DNA of 64,000 nucleotides from Maribacter algarum (ex Zhang et al. 2020) (lineage in GTDB: Bacteria; Bacteroidota; Bacteroidia; Flavobacteriales; Flavobacteriaceae), in assembly GCF_005885635.1 (NCBI RefSeq), contig NZ_VATY01000001.1:806001-870000 (forward strand). The letters are read 5' to 3'. Below the pieces are notes generated by a model, which saw only the letters and a program-made list of their open reading frames with translations, had not been told where the DNA came from and searched no databases. Positions 1-9,705 of this stretch are shown here, piece after piece (position 1 is the first letter of the stretch; each line of letters begins with the position of its first letter). A program made the translations under genes and the position numbers.

Positions 1-553
1 CCTTCAGCCCACCAAAAATGGCATAGATTGACCCTATTATACCAATGCTCCAAACACAAACCCAAATGGTCGCATTTTGGCTCAAACCAAGTAGATTGGG
101 AAGGTCAAACATAGAACTGAATGCCAATGAACCTGAGTATAAAATAGTTGGCAAAAGCACAAAGCTATAGGCAAATAGAAATAAGACTGATAAAATCGAT
201 TTTGTTTGGGTATCGAAACGTCTTTCGATAAACTGCGGAATGGTAGTTATACCACCCTTCATATATTTTGGCAGCAATACTATAGCCGTTATTATCATAG
301 CAATCGCGGCCAAAGTTTCCCAAGCCATTACCAAAATACCTTCGGTAAAGGCTTGACCGTTAAGGCCAACTATTTGTTCTGCGGAAAGATTAGTTAGCAG
401 CAAGGAACCTGCAATCGTTAAAGCCCCTAAGCTCCGCCCTCCTAGATAAAACCCATCGGCTGAATTCTCATTTGTTGATCTGGTCGACCACCAGGCAATA
501 AGGGCTACTAAAAGTGTAAATCCAACAAATGATAGAATTGATAAGGTTCCCAT
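1..553 (-). CDS. Sodium:solute symporter (SSS/SLC5 family), N-terminal part
   Basis: The reading frame starts at the ATG at 553 and stays open to the window edge, giving 184 visible residues; the rest lies outside. Successive hydrophobic helices are seen, and around residues 28-70 the stretch GFYLGGRSLG followed by LTNLSAEQ and GLNGQAFTEG matches the conserved first part of SSS-family transporters. This family imports sugars, amino acids or other small organic solutes with Na+ across the inner membrane. The gene follows the O-acetyltransferase by 28 nt and the alpha-galactosidase on the same strand, so a galactoside or its sugar product is the likely substrate (inference). The substrate cannot be read from the fragment. 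Confidence 0.85.
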   Translation of the reverse strand, partial: MGTLSILSFVGFTLLVALIAWWSTRSTNENSADGFYLGGRSLGALTIAGSLLLTNLSAEQIVGLNGQAFTEGILVMAWETLAAIAMIITAIVLLPKYMKGGITTIPQFIERRFDTQTKSILSVLFLFAYSFVLLPTILYSGSLAFSSMFDLPNLLGLSQNATIWVCVWSIGIIGSIYAIFGGLK

Positions 554-581
554 AAAAAATACTAGTTTAGTTATTATTGAG

Positions 582-1139
582 TTAGTTAGTTATTTCCCTA
601 ATAATACGACAGGGGTTACCAGCTGCAACTACATTCTCTGGAATATCCCTGGTAACGACACTTCCTGAACCAATAACGCTATTGTTACCTATAGTCACTC
701 CTGGATTTATGATAGCACCACCGCCTATCCAAACATTATCACCGATTCGTATTTCTTTGGCAAATTCAATCCCTGAATTCCGTGCTTCATATTCAACAGG
801 ATGTGTCGCTGTAAAAATCTTCACAGCCGGAGCTAACATTACATTTTTACCGATGCGAACAGGTGCAGCGTCTAATATAATACATCCAAAGTTGGCGTAG
901 GCGTTTTCTCCCCAAAAGATGTTGCTTCCATAGTCACAGATAAACGGATTTTCGATGAAGAATTTTTGACCCGTTTCAGCAAAAAGTTCTTTAAAGAAAT
1001 GTTTACGCTGCCGCTCCTTATCTTCTGGAATTTCGGAGATTGTACGTAGAATTTGACGAGATCTTGTTCGTGCTTTTCTCAATTCTTTATCATAAGGATT
1101 ATAAGGTAGGCCTTTGACCATTTTCTCTTTTTCCGTCAT
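582..1139 (-). CDS. Hexapeptide-repeat sugar O-acetyltransferase (maltose/galactoside acetyltransferase-like)
   Basis: This 185-residue protein has the usual layout of the Maa/LacA family: an N-terminal helical cap (about residues 1-55, with YNPYDKEL), then left-handed beta-helix hexapeptide repeats (about 70-180: IRIGDNVWIGGGAIINPG, NNSVIGSGSVV), ending in the characteristic AAGNPCRII. The catalytic His is present in the ATHPV motif. The family transfers acetyl from acetyl-CoA to a sugar hydroxyl in the cytoplasm. It lies 12 nt after the alpha-galactosidase and 28 nt before the symporter, so it probably acts on the same sugar. The exact acceptor is unknown. Confidence 0.88.
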   Translation of the reverse strand: MTEKEKMVKGLPYNPYDKELRKARTRSRQILRTISEIPEDKERQRKHFFKELFAETGQKFFIENPFICDYGSNIFWGENAYANFGCIILDAAPVRIGKNVMLAPAVKIFTATHPVEYEARNSGIEFAKEIRIGDNVWIGGGAIINPGVTIGNNSVIGSGSVVTRDIPENVVAAGNPCRIIREITN

Positions 1140-1151
1140 GATAATTAATTT

Positions 1152-2918
1152 TCAGATTTTTTTCGCAATTAGAATTCCGCAGGGCGGAATGGCTATTTCA
1201 ATAAGTCCTTTTACAAACTCCAAATTTGAATCGGAAACAAATTCACCTCTGCAATCGTAAACCTCACATTTGTAAGTTCCAAAATCTTTTTTATTTCGGA
1301 GGACTACTTCGTTTGCCATTTGGCCGTTGTGGATATGGATTGGGTTATCATCATTCTCCAGAGCAATAACCAGTTCTTCATAAACTCCTATAATGGTTTT
1401 TCCATCTTTAGAAACCCTTTGTGTCGGGTAATTGGCCAAAGGCTTGGAAGGAATAAAATAACCATTCATCAGGGTATCCGCATTCTCATTCCAATATTCG
1501 GTATAGAACTTCACCATTTCTAAATGTGAAGCAGGCACATCTCGTAACATAATCGATAATTGCGGAACTCCAAACAATATATTTATCAGTTGAAGAGCTG
1601 CAACTTCAACAGTTTCTTCCCTATGCCAAGTAATCATATCGGCATGGGCAGCAGTATTGCCACAAAGCATCCGGATATCTGCAATGCGAATGCGATTCAT
1701 TACAGCATCACCGGGGCAGTCAAAGGCACGAAACATGTTACCATATTTGCGCATTGCAGGCCCAGTATATTTTTGTCGGAATTCGATAAACACATCAGAC
1801 TTTATCGCCTTTAATTGTGTAATCACATCGGTCAATAGTCGATCTACTGCTTCATTAATAGAAGCGTAGTCACGACCGTTCTCTTTGCCTAAGGGTGTTG
1901 ATTCATAAATATGGAAATCATCTATAAAATCAAGTTTAAATCCGTCCAAATTCCATTCTTTTAAAGCATTGGTATACAAACCTATAAGATGCTCACGAAC
2001 TTCAGGATATCGTGGATCAAAAACTGGTGCCCATCGATGCTCCTCCGTTAGAAACTTTCCTTTGAACTTTTGGTACGCTTTAGATTTCTTACCACAAAAT
2101 GGGACAGAATACCAAATGGCAGCTTTCATGCCAGTAGCTTGCACGTTTTTTATAAGTCCCGCCATATTTGGAAATCGCTCAGGCTGCCAATCACCTGTAT
2201 AATCATACCCCCTGTTTGAATCATTCGTCTGCCAGCCGTCATCAATTATTATCGCTTCATAACCCATTTCCTTAGCTACAGCACACTCGGCAACAAGAAC
2301 TTTCTCTTCGAGACTTTGATGAAATTGATACCAGGTAGAGTAAATGGGTTTCTTAGCAATTTCAGGGACTGGAGTTGGTTTCAATGCTTCAAAAGTTTCC
2401 CACCATTTTGAGACATCCCGCAGGCAATCAGAAAAGTGATTATTTCTAAAATCAATTCTTAATTGTGCTTTGAAATGCTCTATTTCTTGTTCTTGCTCTG
2501 AAAAAAAAGTAAGATGGCAATAAAAATGATTATCCTCTTCTCTCAGTCGAGCATTCATTTCTAAAGTATTGATGGGATTCGAACAAGAGAAGGTCATTAT
2601 GTTGGAATCTTCGTTTCCGAAAAGCCCAATTACCGGAGCGTCTATAGAAATCCTTGACTCCATGTGTTCCAATTCCCAATCCGCTTGAATGCGTTTGTTG
2701 AAATCAGTGGTAGGTTTCCAAACCCCTTTTACGTCTATCCCTGGTATCTTCCATTTAAGGGTAATGGGTGATGGATATAGTGGTGCTTTCGAATTGACTT
2801 CAAAATCGTAAACGGAAATACCATTTTCTGAAAACACTTCCTTTAAAGAAGCATTCATATTTGATTCAGCTCCATGAATGCTGATATCCAACTTTATTTT
2901 ATCCAAAGTACTAATCAT
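1152..2918 (-). CDS. Alpha-galactosidase-like glycoside hydrolase, GH36/clan GH-D type
   Basis: This 588-residue protein has an N-terminal beta-sandwich-like region (about 1-185) and a TIM barrel (about 190-500). DDGWQ at 226-230 is the clan GH-D substrate-binding motif. DGFKLDF at 325-331 carries the probable nucleophile D330. CPGDA at 401-405, followed by RIADIR, is the region where the acid/base Asp is expected (D404 or D414). No signal peptide is seen, so it probably acts in the cytoplasm or is exported by an unrecognised route. It would release terminal alpha-galactosyl residues. It leads an operon with the acetyltransferase and symporter. A promoter/operator unit (3025-3055) lies about 110 nt upstream. 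Subfamily and exact linkage are inferred. Confidence 0.8.
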   Translation of the reverse strand: MISTLDKIKLDISIHGAESNMNASLKEVFSENGISVYDFEVNSKAPLYPSPITLKWKIPGIDVKGVWKPTTDFNKRIQADWELEHMESRISIDAPVIGLFGNEDSNIMTFSCSNPINTLEMNARLREEDNHFYCHLTFFSEQEQEIEHFKAQLRIDFRNNHFSDCLRDVSKWWETFEALKPTPVPEIAKKPIYSTWYQFHQSLEEKVLVAECAVAKEMGYEAIIIDDGWQTNDSNRGYDYTGDWQPERFPNMAGLIKNVQATGMKAAIWYSVPFCGKKSKAYQKFKGKFLTEEHRWAPVFDPRYPEVREHLIGLYTNALKEWNLDGFKLDFIDDFHIYESTPLGKENGRDYASINEAVDRLLTDVITQLKAIKSDVFIEFRQKYTGPAMRKYGNMFRAFDCPGDAVMNRIRIADIRMLCGNTAAHADMITWHREETVEVAALQLINILFGVPQLSIMLRDVPASHLEMVKFYTEYWNENADTLMNGYFIPSKPLANYPTQRVSKDGKTIIGVYEELVIALENDDNPIHIHNGQMANEVVLRNKKDFGTYKCEVYDCRGEFVSDSNLEFVKGLIEIAIPPCGILIAKKI

Positions 2919-3024
2919 CTGTAAAATACTTTTCTAGTCGTTCTATGAAGGCGGCTTCAAAAAGCCATGAATCATGCAAAAACATGTTTTAGAATAGCTA
3001 TTCTTTTCAATAATTCCATCAAGG

Positions 3025-3045
3025 TATGATATTCTATGCTACTTT
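3025..3045 (-). promoter_or_regulatory. Probable operator for the alpha-galactosidase operon (copy 1 of a shared 21-bp motif)
   Basis: The 21 bases match 13409-13429 at 19 of 21 positions. Within it, the skeleton TA-N2-ATA-N3-TAT-N2-TA forms a 17-bp imperfect dyad suitable for a dimeric regulator; it can also be read as two 10-bp direct repeats. It sits a few bases downstream of a TAnnTTTG box on the minus strand, where a repressor would block initiation. The likely binder is the GntR-type protein at 13619-14632 (inference). Confidence 0.6.
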
Positions 3046-3047
3046 AC

Positions 3048-3055
3048 CAAATTTA
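3048..3055 (-). promoter_or_regulatory. Bacteroidota -7 promoter box (TAAATTTG)
   Basis: On the minus strand this reads TAAATTTG and fits the TAnnTTTG consensus. A TTG lies 25 nt upstream, slightly farther than the usual 17-23 nt, so the -33 element is weak. The start of transcription would fall inside the shared 21-bp motif, about 115 nt before the alpha-galactosidase start. Confidence 0.45.
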
Positions 3056-3110
3056 TCGATATTCCGATTAAAAATATTGCCAAGATTCTTTAAAAATTTA
3101 TAGAGTTTCG

Positions 3111-4328
3111 TCAGTTGTCGTTCCTGTAAATAGCTATCAAATGTGTCCTGATATTAAACGAAGTTTCTAGACTATCACTGGCCAGTTGAACAGTCATTGA
3201 TTTTGACGGAGTTGTAGGCATGTGGCAGGCAATGCAGTTGTTCCCCATTTGCTGTATTTTATCCGATTCCCCAGTACAAATCACAGATTCAGTATGACAG
3301 GCAATACATTTTTGATTGAAACTACCGGTTTCTCCTCTTTCATTTTTATGAGGATTGTGACAGGTCGCACAATCCATCGTTTTCGTTTGCTTAAAACATT
3401 CACTTTTTGTTAATAATCCGTATTGGTTTCCATGAACATCTAATGGGGTATTTTGATTGCCCTTATAAAAGTTTCTGGCATACTCATTAAGATTATTCCC
3501 CACAAGGAAGGAAAACGAATTCCCCTGTAAAATACGGTCACGTGGCCCGGAATGACACTGAGCGCATGCATCAAGACGCTGTTGTCTTGAAAGTGTATCA
3601 TATTTTATCATAAATTGTGCCTTAAGCTCACTTGGGTTGTTTCTATGAAACACCACATGTTTTTTAGCAGGTCTATGGCATCTTTCACAATCTACCCCAT
3701 AAATAAACTGACTTTTTTCATAGGTGTTTCCTTGTCCGGAAAAATCTTTGTTTTTAACAAAAGTCACGTGACATTTTATGCAGGCATCACGTATTGGTCT
3801 ATCTAAACTATAGGATGGAAATCCGGGACTATTTACCCAGCTGTTTGTTGGTGTATAGTAAGATGCTTGCAATTGAAACAATTTATCCTCCTCCCAAGTC
3901 AAATAGGATTGCCCTCTAACTCCTGAACCGATAACGATATCAAATCTTGCCGGAGGTTTCTCTAAAAGCCTATTCTTTATCTCAGTATGCTGATAAAACG
4001 AACCATCCTTTGGAAGCATCTTAAAAGCTACACTTTCAAGATCTAAAATATTTGAACCCTTTTCAAAACTGCCTTTTATGCTCTCAGCATTTCCGGGGGA
4101 CGAGGTATTTAAATGAGCGGTTTGCATATGGGATGCATATATATCCGCATGACATTCCATGCAAGTTTCCGAACCGACAAATTGTTCCCCATTGGAATGG
4201 ATGGCCAAAGCAGCAGGACTTAAGTACTCAGATTCAATTTTAGGGTTCTTGCAATGATAAATCAACACAGCTAAGAGAAGTATTACCAAAAGTATTGTAC
4301 TATTTAAAAAGAACTTCTTCTTTATCAT
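3111..4328 (-). CDS. Membrane-anchored multiheme c-type cytochrome (seven CxxCH motifs)
   Basis: The 405 residues start with a charged stretch and one hydrophobic anchor (about 9-25). Seven CxxCH heme-binding motifs follow at residues 56, 183, 214, 255, 320, 341 and 365, resembling the cytochrome c554/c-prime and multiheme groups. The protein would face the periplasm and carry electrons. Cys26 after the anchor is not in a good lipobox, so a transmembrane anchor is more likely than lipidation. The gene follows the FG-GAP/ASPIC lipoprotein on the same strand after 61 nt, within the SusC/SusD block. Its electron partner is unknown, and pairing with carbohydrate uptake genes is unusual. Confidence 0.85.
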   Translation of the reverse strand: MIKKKFFLNSTILLVILLLAVLIYHCKNPKIESEYLSPAALAIHSNGEQFVGSETCMECHADIYASHMQTAHLNTSSPGNAESIKGSFEKGSNILDLESVAFKMLPKDGSFYQHTEIKNRLLEKPPARFDIVIGSGVRGQSYLTWEEDKLFQLQASYYTPTNSWVNSPGFPSYSLDRPIRDACIKCHVTFVKNKDFSGQGNTYEKSQFIYGVDCERCHRPAKKHVVFHRNNPSELKAQFMIKYDTLSRQQRLDACAQCHSGPRDRILQGNSFSFLVGNNLNEYARNFYKGNQNTPLDVHGNQYGLLTKSECFKQTKTMDCATCHNPHKNERGETGSFNQKCIACHTESVICTGESDKIQQMGNNCIACHMPTTPSKSMTVQLASDSLETSFNIRTHLIAIYRNDN

Positions 4329-4389
4329 TTTTCAAAATTCCCTTGATTTAAAGCAGTCTAAGCAATTCGGCTCCAGTTGTCCAGTTGCC

Positions 4390-7300
4390 TCAATTCACCC
4401 TAATAAGTTGTGCTCGGGTGTCATTTTTAGCTGCTAGTAGATGCTTTTTACCATTAACAGAAAGTGGCTCCAAATCACGGACATCACCAACGATTTTTAG
4501 ACCAGATTCCATCATAGTGACGGCTGTAAATTCTCCAGAACCGTTTCCTTTCAAGAAAAGACCAAAACTAGAATCGTTTCTAGGAGTTTCTACTTCAGAA
4601 TTATAAAGGTTACCTGCTAATATTACATCTAGATTTCCATCCGAGTTGAAATCGTCAACAACAAATTTGTTTATACTTGAAATTTGCGCCAATTGGGGCA
4701 AAGACTTCATTTTAAACTTACCGCCTTCGTTTTCGAGATAAACACTAGCAAATGATGTAATTTCATAGCTAAGAGACTCCTCTAACATCTTCGTAGTGTA
4801 AATTTGCTTTAGCGAGGAACTTGCAAAAGAATTATAATCTTTGAACTTTGCTTTTATCGCGGGCATTTGCTGAGACGAGCATTGTCGTCCCCTAACTGGA
4901 AATTCTGTATCCCCTTTCTTATAACTTAGAACAATATCAGATTTTGCATTGCTATCAAAGTCATTCATATAGATTTTAAAGGGTTCAGATTCGCTAGCCT
5001 GATATTTATAATTTTTGCCAAGATTGCCCACTATTAAATCTTGATCTCCGTCATTGTCAAAATCACCCTTTTGAATATCAAACCACCAGCCTGAAGATTT
5101 GCCTTGTAGAAGTTCATCAGATACATCTTCAAAAGAACCTTTTACATTTTTAAAAAATTTAATCGGCATCCATTCCCCTACGATAACCAGATCTTCCCAT
5201 CCATCATTATCAAAATCAATCCAACTTGAAGAGGTCACAAGGCCCAATTCTTTTAGTTCAGGCAATGCTTTTTGAGTAGCTTCCACAAACTTTAATCCAG
5301 AAGAAGAGCTCACATTTTCAAGCAAATGAGAATCTGCGGGATAAGGGTATTTCTTTGGAATTATCCTTCCTCCCACAAATAAGTCTATATCTCCATCGTG
5401 ATCATAATCGGATGCCGAAACATGCAATCCACTTGTTTTGATATCTGGAAGCGCCTCTTTATTACGCCTGAATTTATTATCTCCGAAATTTTCATAAAGC
5501 CGATCTTCATAACCAAGCGAACCTGGTTTGAATTCATTACCACCACTTGCGATGTAAAAGTCATTATCACCATCGTTATCAGCATCAAATATGATAATGC
5601 CTAAATCTTCATAATATTGGTCTTTAGAAAGGTCCTCGATAGGTAAAGGCTCAAAAGTGCCATTTTCGTTTTGTATAAAGACTTGTGCTGGTCGGCCAAC
5701 AGCAGCACCGGCTATGTAGTCATCCAGACCGTCACCATTTAAATCTCCGGTAGCTAAAGTTGGTCCTAATGTAGAGTTCTTATGAGGCAATAATACCTCA
5801 ACTTCGAAATCATTGAAATTGTTTTCCTCATGCTCAAAAAGATTAGGCACTTCGACAGTTTCGAAACGTTTCTGCTCTACCGTATGAGTTTTCTGATAAC
5901 CTTTGGTATCCTTGTCATACGTCACAGCAAGTCTCTGATTGGATTTAATAGCATCTAACTTGGTTACAGTTCCATTTGGCCATGCTACTACTACACTATC
6001 GGCCTGTTGCGCTGCCCCAAGTCCAAAATGTAATAAAGGAGAGACAGAAGACAAATAGCCTCGTACTGTATTGTATTCTTGAATTTGTAGTCCTTCAGAG
6101 GTATAAACCGAAACCTTGCTCCCGTTTGGCAATACTTTGTCTGAACCTTTTAAATCTATGGTCAATTGATTACTTTTCTTGGAATTATTGCGATAGATAC
6201 TTGCTGTATCTTCCAGATTATTAATCACTAAATCTAAATCTCCATCATTATCAAAATCGGAGTAGGCTACTCCATTAGAGAATGTCTTTTCATCAAAACC
6301 CCATTCTTCGGTTTTCTTCTCAAAAGTCAAATCTTTGTTATTCCTGAATATGTAATTGTTCAATTTCTCAGACGGGAGCTCTTCCAAGTATTTTAGGAGC
6401 CCAACTTCTTCTTCCTTGTTTTTATAGTTGGGGTCATTCTCCATTTTATTAAAAAAATCGCGATACTTCGCATAGAAGTCTTTATTGTTCACATCGCGTC
6501 GGATTCCATTGGTAACAAATAGATCCTTCCAACCGTCATTATCGAAATCAGCTAGTAAGCCTCCCCAGCTCCAATCAGTAGAGGAAACTCCAGCTAAACG
6601 AGATACATTACTAAATAAGGGAAGTTCACCAGGCTTATTACCATTATTCAGCTGCAACGAATTTTGCATGTATTGATGATGAAGTCCTACATCGACGGAC
6701 TTATAAAATGCATCGGGATCCATTGAAGACATATTGGCCTTCGAGCGGAAATTATCCTCGGCGGACATATCCAATTGGAAAATATCCATATATCCATCGT
6801 TATTGAAATCGGCAATATCAGCACCCATTCCAAAGAAAGATGTTTGCTGTAGGCTTGTGTCTATTTGATTTGTAAAAGTTCCATCTTGATTGTTTATGAA
6901 CAAGAAATCCGGGGCATTGAAATCATTGGATACGAAAATATCGGTATAACCATCATTATTGACATCAGCAGCCACTACACCAAGACTTAATCCGAAGGAG
7001 CTTAAACCCGATTCAATGGTAACATCAGTAAAATGCCCATCATCGTTCCGATACAGACGATCTGAATCAGGCAATTCATGATTATCAAGCATATAGTCAT
7101 AGTATTCCACAGGAGCTACAAAACTAGTTGGAGGATAATTGATGACGTATAGGTCCAGGTCCCCATCTTTGTCATAGTCAAAAAACGTTGACTGCATACT
7201 TTGACCGTCACAGTCTATGCCATATTCAGAAGCCTTTTCAGTAAAAGTATTGTCCTTATTATTTATAAAAAGAACATTGTTATGAGGCGTATTTTTTCCA

Positions 7301-7692
7301 CTTACAGAGCAGTAGATATCTAAGAAACCATCTTTATTTATATCAACGAAAGTCGTTCCTGAAAACCACCTTTCATCTCCAGCTATTCCCGCACTTTCGG
7401 AAATATCCTCAAATTTTAGGTCGCCTTTGTTCAAATACAATTTATTAGAAACCATATTTCCTGTAAAGAAAATGTCTTCTAAACCGTCGTTGTTAATATC
7501 TCCTACGGATACACCACCACCAAGATACATATACGGATAGGTGAAGTAATTGTATTTATGGGTTTCAGTAAGTTGGTTTTTAAAATCAACCCCTGTCTCT
7601 GAACTACTTAGTTTGGAAAACAGCTTCGAAGACTCTTGCTCACATGATGTAAACAGAATCAACAAAACAAGGAAATAGATCCATCTTTTCAT
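4390..7692 (-). CDS. FG-GAP/VCBS repeat lipoprotein with ASPIC/UnbV domain
   Basis: Starting at the ATG at 7692 gives 1100 residues and a clean lipoprotein signal (MKRWIYFLVLLILFTSC), so this start is preferred to the longer frame that begins at 7743. Many FG-GAP/VCBS repeats of the type D-x-N-x-D-G-x-x-D (for example GDINNDGLEDIFF, DFDNDGWKDLFV) run through the protein and predict a calcium-binding beta-propeller. Near the middle a segment with GLGAAQQADSVVVAWPNG matches the ASPIC/UnbV domain. Bacteroidota often place such surface proteins beside SusC/SusD pairs; their role is not settled, but glycan or protein binding is a reasonable guess. The gene follows susD by about 97 nt. Confidence 0.88.
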   Translation of the reverse strand: MKRWIYFLVLLILFTSCEQESSKLFSKLSSSETGVDFKNQLTETHKYNYFTYPYMYLGGGVSVGDINNDGLEDIFFTGNMVSNKLYLNKGDLKFEDISESAGIAGDERWFSGTTFVDINKDGFLDIYCSVSGKNTPHNNVLFINNKDNTFTEKASEYGIDCDGQSMQSTFFDYDKDGDLDLYVINYPPTSFVAPVEYYDYMLDNHELPDSDRLYRNDDGHFTDVTIESGLSSFGLSLGVVAADVNNDGYTDIFVSNDFNAPDFLFINNQDGTFTNQIDTSLQQTSFFGMGADIADFNNDGYMDIFQLDMSAEDNFRSKANMSSMDPDAFYKSVDVGLHHQYMQNSLQLNNGNKPGELPLFSNVSRLAGVSSTDWSWGGLLADFDNDGWKDLFVTNGIRRDVNNKDFYAKYRDFFNKMENDPNYKNKEEEVGLLKYLEELPSEKLNNYIFRNNKDLTFEKKTEEWGFDEKTFSNGVAYSDFDNDGDLDLVINNLEDTASIYRNNSKKSNQLTIDLKGSDKVLPNGSKVSVYTSEGLQIQEYNTVRGYLSSVSPLLHFGLGAAQQADSVVVAWPNGTVTKLDAIKSNQRLAVTYDKDTKGYQKTHTVEQKRFETVEVPNLFEHEENNFNDFEVEVLLPHKNSTLGPTLATGDLNGDGLDDYIAGAAVGRPAQVFIQNENGTFEPLPIEDLSKDQYYEDLGIIIFDADNDGDNDFYIASGGNEFKPGSLGYEDRLYENFGDNKFRRNKEALPDIKTSGLHVSASDYDHDGDIDLFVGGRIIPKKYPYPADSHLLENVSSSSGLKFVEATQKALPELKELGLVTSSSWIDFDNDGWEDLVIVGEWMPIKFFKNVKGSFEDVSDELLQGKSSGWWFDIQKGDFDNDGDQDLIVGNLGKNYKYQASESEPFKIYMNDFDSNAKSDIVLSYKKGDTEFPVRGRQCSSQQMPAIKAKFKDYNSFASSSLKQIYTTKMLEESLSYEITSFASVYLENEGGKFKMKSLPQLAQISSINKFVVDDFNSDGNLDVILAGNLYNSEVETPRNDSSFGLFLKGNGSGEFTAVTMMESGLKIVGDVRDLEPLSVNGKKHLLAAKNDTRAQLIRVN

Positions 7693-7789
7693 AGCAAAAA
7701 AGGTATTGTCAAACATTCCTAAAATAAGAATAACCCCGCACAAATGCGCTAAGGGTTATTCAAATTAAATGTTAATCTTAGATAAAATA

Positions 7790-9667
7790 TTAGTACCCAG
7801 GATTCTGAATAATAGAAGGATCTTTATCGATTTCTTCTTGTTTAATAGGCATGAAATAAACATGATCTTGCCAGATTCTATTCTCAAAAACTATATCCGT
7901 AGGTCGATATACGTAGTCGAACATAGCCGGGTCTTTACGATAATCACCTGGATCAATAGCTGGCGTACCCGCCTTTTGCGTAGCTTGAATCAAGATTTGC
8001 TGTACAGGTTTATTTAAAGACTCCGGACCTTCCATCCATCGCTTCATATCAAACAGTCTAGCATCCTCATTTACCAACTCTATATTACGCTCGTTTTTAT
8101 ATAAATCTACTAATGCCGACCCCGATTCAGTGACTGCTGGCATTCCGTTTCTAAATCGAAGTTTATTCAACCAGGCCACAGCCTCGCCTTCATCACTAGT
8201 ATTTAAACTAGCTTCGACATAGTTCAAAAGCACTTCGGTGTAACGAATATATGGTGCATCTACCTTTTGCAAATCATTTGGCCAAGAAGCAGGAGTTCTA
8301 GGATCGGCAAACTTTCTAAAATAATACCCAGTTCTAGAACCATTCCAGTCCTCAATAGGCCCTTGACGTGTATCAACACCATTGATGATTGTACCATCAG
8401 AGAGTGTATAAAAGCCTGTCTGAAGCTCATTGAATTTATCAAACTTCACAACATCATCTGTTCGTTGTTTCCATGGTCCTCCATCATATAATATAGTTGC
8501 ATAAAAACGTGGGTCTCTATTAGTATAAGGGTCAGCTGCGTGAGCTGGGTTATCCCAGTCAAAAGGAGTACCATCTGCCATACTATATTTTGAAACTAAA
8601 GCCTCGGTTGGTGTAGTTCCAGCCCATTCATGATACCCATTCGGGCCATGATATAAAGCCACCATTCCAGGTCCTTGTGACCATCCATCACCACCAGGAT
8701 ATGTTCTTGAACCAAAACCAAACTCTTCTACCGATCTTCCCCAAATGTAATCTTGGTTCTCATCTCCCTGAAGCCAAATATCTTCATAATTTTGAATGGC
8801 TTCATCCCTAGCAGCTGGTGCCGTATAATCCAACTTATAACCGGTAGTAGCATCTAATAAAGCTTTAGAAGCAGCTTTTGCAGCTTGCCATCTTTGTTCT
8901 TGGCTACCACCTGTCCATCCAATAAGTTCGGGATTACTGTAGCTTGCAATTGTAGCTACTGAAGAAGCCTTAGAGGGCTCATACAAGTCACTCGCTACAT
9001 GGGTCAATACCCTAGATTTCAAAGCCATTGCAGTTAACAAATGTGCTCTTTGCTTACTAGCAGGTGCATCAGCCAGCAAAGTCTCAGCCTGCGCAATATC
9101 AGCTAAAATCAAATTAACCGTTTCCTCAAAAGTCCCACGAGGGTTGTTTGCTTCACTATCTAAGTCTAAAGGCTCTGTTAATAAAACGACGCCACCAAAC
9201 TGACGCATCAATTGCGTATAATAATAAGCTCTCATAAAATATGCCTCTCCTAACATTTGATCCACAAATGCTTGGTCAAAACCAGCTTCGTTGGCGGTCA
9301 GTCTAGAAATCGCAATATTAGCGTTTCTGATAAAAGGATAAATTTGTGGCCAGCTAAACCACTGCATATCCATAAAGTTCCCTGCAGGATTCATTTTCCC
9401 CTCGGTATATCCATCAACACCACGACCAGGGTGTGTAAACACCGCCTGATCTGTAAAAGCGTCAGTAGTTTCTTCCCTCGTCAATGTTCCTGCCCAAGTG
9501 CCTTGATACAAATCTAAAACCGCCGCTTCGGCTAGTTTTACATCAGACCAAACACTTACGTCAGATGCTTGACTTAGAGGTTGTGTCTCTAAAAAGTCAT
9601 CGTTGCACCCGACAAGCAATAGCCCGAAGACTATGAGGGATGCGAATTTTAATAAATTCTTCTTCAT
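7790..9667 (-). CDS. SusD/RagB family outer-membrane glycan-binding lipoprotein
   Basis: This 625-residue protein starts with a typical lipoprotein signal (FGLLLVGC, Cys21). The remainder is SusD-like: helical TPR-type regions with LGEAYFMRAYYYTQL around residue 140, and the conserved C-terminal part with RYTEVLLNYVEA, LNKLRFRNG and LYKNERNIEL. SusD proteins cover a SusC barrel and bind the incoming oligosaccharide or other ligand at the cell surface. It follows susC by 38 nt, as usual for the pair. The ligand cannot be read from sequence; the linked alpha-galactosidase hints at an alpha-galactoside. Confidence 0.95.
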   Translation of the reverse strand: MKKNLLKFASLIVFGLLLVGCNDDFLETQPLSQASDVSVWSDVKLAEAAVLDLYQGTWAGTLTREETTDAFTDQAVFTHPGRGVDGYTEGKMNPAGNFMDMQWFSWPQIYPFIRNANIAISRLTANEAGFDQAFVDQMLGEAYFMRAYYYTQLMRQFGGVVLLTEPLDLDSEANNPRGTFEETVNLILADIAQAETLLADAPASKQRAHLLTAMALKSRVLTHVASDLYEPSKASSVATIASYSNPELIGWTGGSQEQRWQAAKAASKALLDATTGYKLDYTAPAARDEAIQNYEDIWLQGDENQDYIWGRSVEEFGFGSRTYPGGDGWSQGPGMVALYHGPNGYHEWAGTTPTEALVSKYSMADGTPFDWDNPAHAADPYTNRDPRFYATILYDGGPWKQRTDDVVKFDKFNELQTGFYTLSDGTIINGVDTRQGPIEDWNGSRTGYYFRKFADPRTPASWPNDLQKVDAPYIRYTEVLLNYVEASLNTSDEGEAVAWLNKLRFRNGMPAVTESGSALVDLYKNERNIELVNEDARLFDMKRWMEGPESLNKPVQQILIQATQKAGTPAIDPGDYRKDPAMFDYVYRPTDIVFENRIWQDHVYFMPIKQEEIDKDPSIIQNPGY

Positions 9668-9705
9668 AATTTGAAATATTTAAAAGTTAATAGCAATTTT
9701 TATTT

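Noticed and set aside
5385-5604. Open frames on both strands inside the FG-GAP/VCBS gene
   Set aside because: They follow from the repeated GAT/AAT-rich calcium motifs and have no start context; the long minus-strand frame explains the region.
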